DNA of 15,267 bases from Tannerellaceae bacterium (GTDB taxonomy: Bacteria > Bacteroidota > Bacteroidia > Bacteroidales > Tannerellaceae). Location: NCBI GenBank assembly GCA_031273385.1, contig JAISRY010000014.1, positions 1 through 15,267 of the forward strand, given 5' to 3'. A model generated the notes under the pieces. The model made no database searches, was not told where the DNA came from, and saw only the letters and a program-made list of their open reading frames with translations. The stretch's first letter is position 1, and every line of letters begins with the position of its first letter. The position numbers and the translations under genes are program-made. Below are positions 14,250-15,267 of this stretch, piece after piece.

Positions 14250-15267
14250 AAAATGTTTTTTCTGCCATCAATGCGTCCGTCAGACGTTTGGCAATTTCAC
14301 GCCCGCCCCTGAATGTCAAATGGGTATAATCCTTACTTGCCCAATCGTTCTCCACATAACGAACCATACTGTTCTCGCCCCCCATCGCTCCGAAGACATT
14401 CCAGAACGGGATATTGGCCTGTCGGGCGATTCCGCGCTGTGCATGCAACAGCGCCAACACCGCCGGCATGGTACTTATCTCCCCATCGTGCTGGTAGGCG
14501 CGGTCGGAAACGCTCAACAACAACAGGTCGCTATCCGGAAAACAGCGTTGGATATGCCCTACGACATCAACCATCCGCTGGCGATACCATCCGTACTGAA
14601 GCATCTCCTCATTCACTACGTTCAGCCCGTATTGGAGGATAATCAGGTCATACGGGCGTATTTTATTGAACGATTCACAGTCGGCAGGATCCAGGTATTC
14701 CAGCAACAGCCCGGTGTTGCCCCGCAGCGAATAATTATCCACCACCACCCCTTTGTTATCTTCCAGAACAAGCCCTAACGCCCTGAACCCCTTAGCCCCG
14801 CTAAACGTAAAACAGCCCTCGCTAATGGTATCGTTCAATACAAACTGGCTGACTATCAACGTGGCAGGAAATACCGCCGTCAGCGTATCCGCCTCATGAT
14901 GATAGACCAATTGCATCTCCACCGGCCCGCTTTTCGTATAGAGAAACTTGAGAGAAGAGGGCTCCTTTAGCCTGGCATAACGACCGGCCGTTTTAAACGA
15001 GAGTGTGGCAATATCCTGGTGAGCTTCGAACAGCATACCGGGCAACGCATAGGTATATTGCCTGTCTTTCTGCATCGAATACGCCGTCCATCCCTCCTCC
15101 TCCTGGTCGATGGTCGGACGGAATTGCGCCGCGTCCGATGTGACCGGTACAAACCCTACCCCATGACCGCCGAATTGTTTCTGCAACGCATCACGAAAGT
15201 CAGCCACCACAATATCGCCCTCAATAAACGAATCGCCCATAAAAGCAATCCTGACCGGACGCTCCAT
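14221..15267 (-). CDS. SGNH/GDSL hydrolase-fold protein (N-terminus cut by right edge)
   Basis: 348 residues are visible, and the frame is open to the window edge. Block I (RIAFMGDSFIEGD, with Ser13 of the visible part) lies almost at the start; in periplasmic members a signal peptide or anchor precedes it, so the ATG at 15267 is probably an internal Met. Block III is YGLNVVNEE (Asn216) and the final pair is DYTHLT (Asp313, His316). WNVFGAMGGENS before the triad corresponds to WDLFSATGGKNS of the next gene, so the two arose by duplication but have diverged strongly. The stop at 14221 lies 29 bases inside the downstream SGNH gene. It is the first visible gene of the acylation operon; its promoter must be outside the window. 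Confidence 0.85.
   Translation of the reverse strand: MERPVRIAFMGDSFIEGDIVVADFRDALQKQFGGHGVGFVPVTSDAAQFRPTIDQEEEGWTAYSMQKDRQYTYALPGMLFEAHQDIATLSFKTAGRYARLKEPSSLKFLYTKSGPVEMQLVYHHEADTLTAVFPATLIVSQFVLNDTISEGCFTFSGAKGFRALGLVLEDNKGVVVDNYSLRGNTGLLLEYLDPADCESFNKIRPYDLIILQYGLNVVNEEMLQYGWYRQRMVDVVGHIQRCFPDSDLLLLSVSDRAYQHDGEISTMPAVLALLHAQRGIARQANIPFWNVFGAMGGENSMVRYVENDWASKDYTHLTFRGGREIAKRLTDALMAEKTFYDEAEKRIR

Overview
The window looks like a chromosomal segment of a Bacteroidales bacterium, most like the Parabacteroides/Tannerella side of the order. Three things suggest this. Several genes are preceded by the Bacteroidetes -7 box TAnnTTTG and lack a clear Shine-Dalgarno sequence. There is a secreted C10 (streptopain-like) protease with what looks like a type IX secretion C-terminal sorting domain. 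The window also holds Bacteroidales-typical families: DUF4494, the AAA/DUF4143 ATPase, a Cas6b-like protein and the GDAGQEGE-type topoisomerase III. Genus-level placement is an inference.

Left part (1-3480). A Cas6-like CRISPR RNA endonuclease runs off the left edge on the minus strand; its N-terminal 154 residues are visible. Upstream of it, also on the minus strand, is an aldo/keto reductase. Facing away from that is a full-length DNA topoisomerase III gene (topB). The reductase and topB share a short intergenic region with two back-to-back -7 boxes.

Middle part (3481-7340), AT-rich and repeat-rich. Three tandem 32-bp units precede an AAA ATPase with a DUF4143 C-terminal domain. That ATPase overlaps tail-to-tail by 80 bp with a YhfC-family intramembrane metalloprotease on the minus strand. 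Next comes a KilA-N family gene lacking its first roughly 60-70 codons, bracketed by two copies of a 27-bp direct repeat. About 0.7 kb follows with no convincing gene but several inverted repeats. The most ordered is four copies of ATGCTTAT at an exact 22-nt period with the third copy inverted, ending in a 42-nt near-perfect palindrome.

Right part (7341-15267), dense and ordinary coding. A secreted C10 cysteine protease is followed by a three-gene plus-strand operon with two 4-base ATGA overlaps: a DUF4494 protein, the PLP-homeostasis protein YggS, and a dihydroorotate-dehydrogenase-like flavoprotein that lacks the catalytic Cys. Converging on it is a minus-strand operon of two related SGNH/GDSL hydrolase-fold proteins (the first cut by the right edge) and an AlgI-type MBOAT membrane acyltransferase. 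All three overlap, which fits one machine for exporting acyl groups onto a cell-surface polymer.

The clearest unexplained signals are the 22-nt-period array at 6997-7082, the 32-bp tandem units at 3519-3611, and the direct repeats around the broken KilA-N gene. The SGNH-SGNH-MBOAT operon and the DHOD-like protein without its catalytic residue are the most interesting gene-level items. I saw no tRNA, rRNA, CRISPR array, transposase or integrase.
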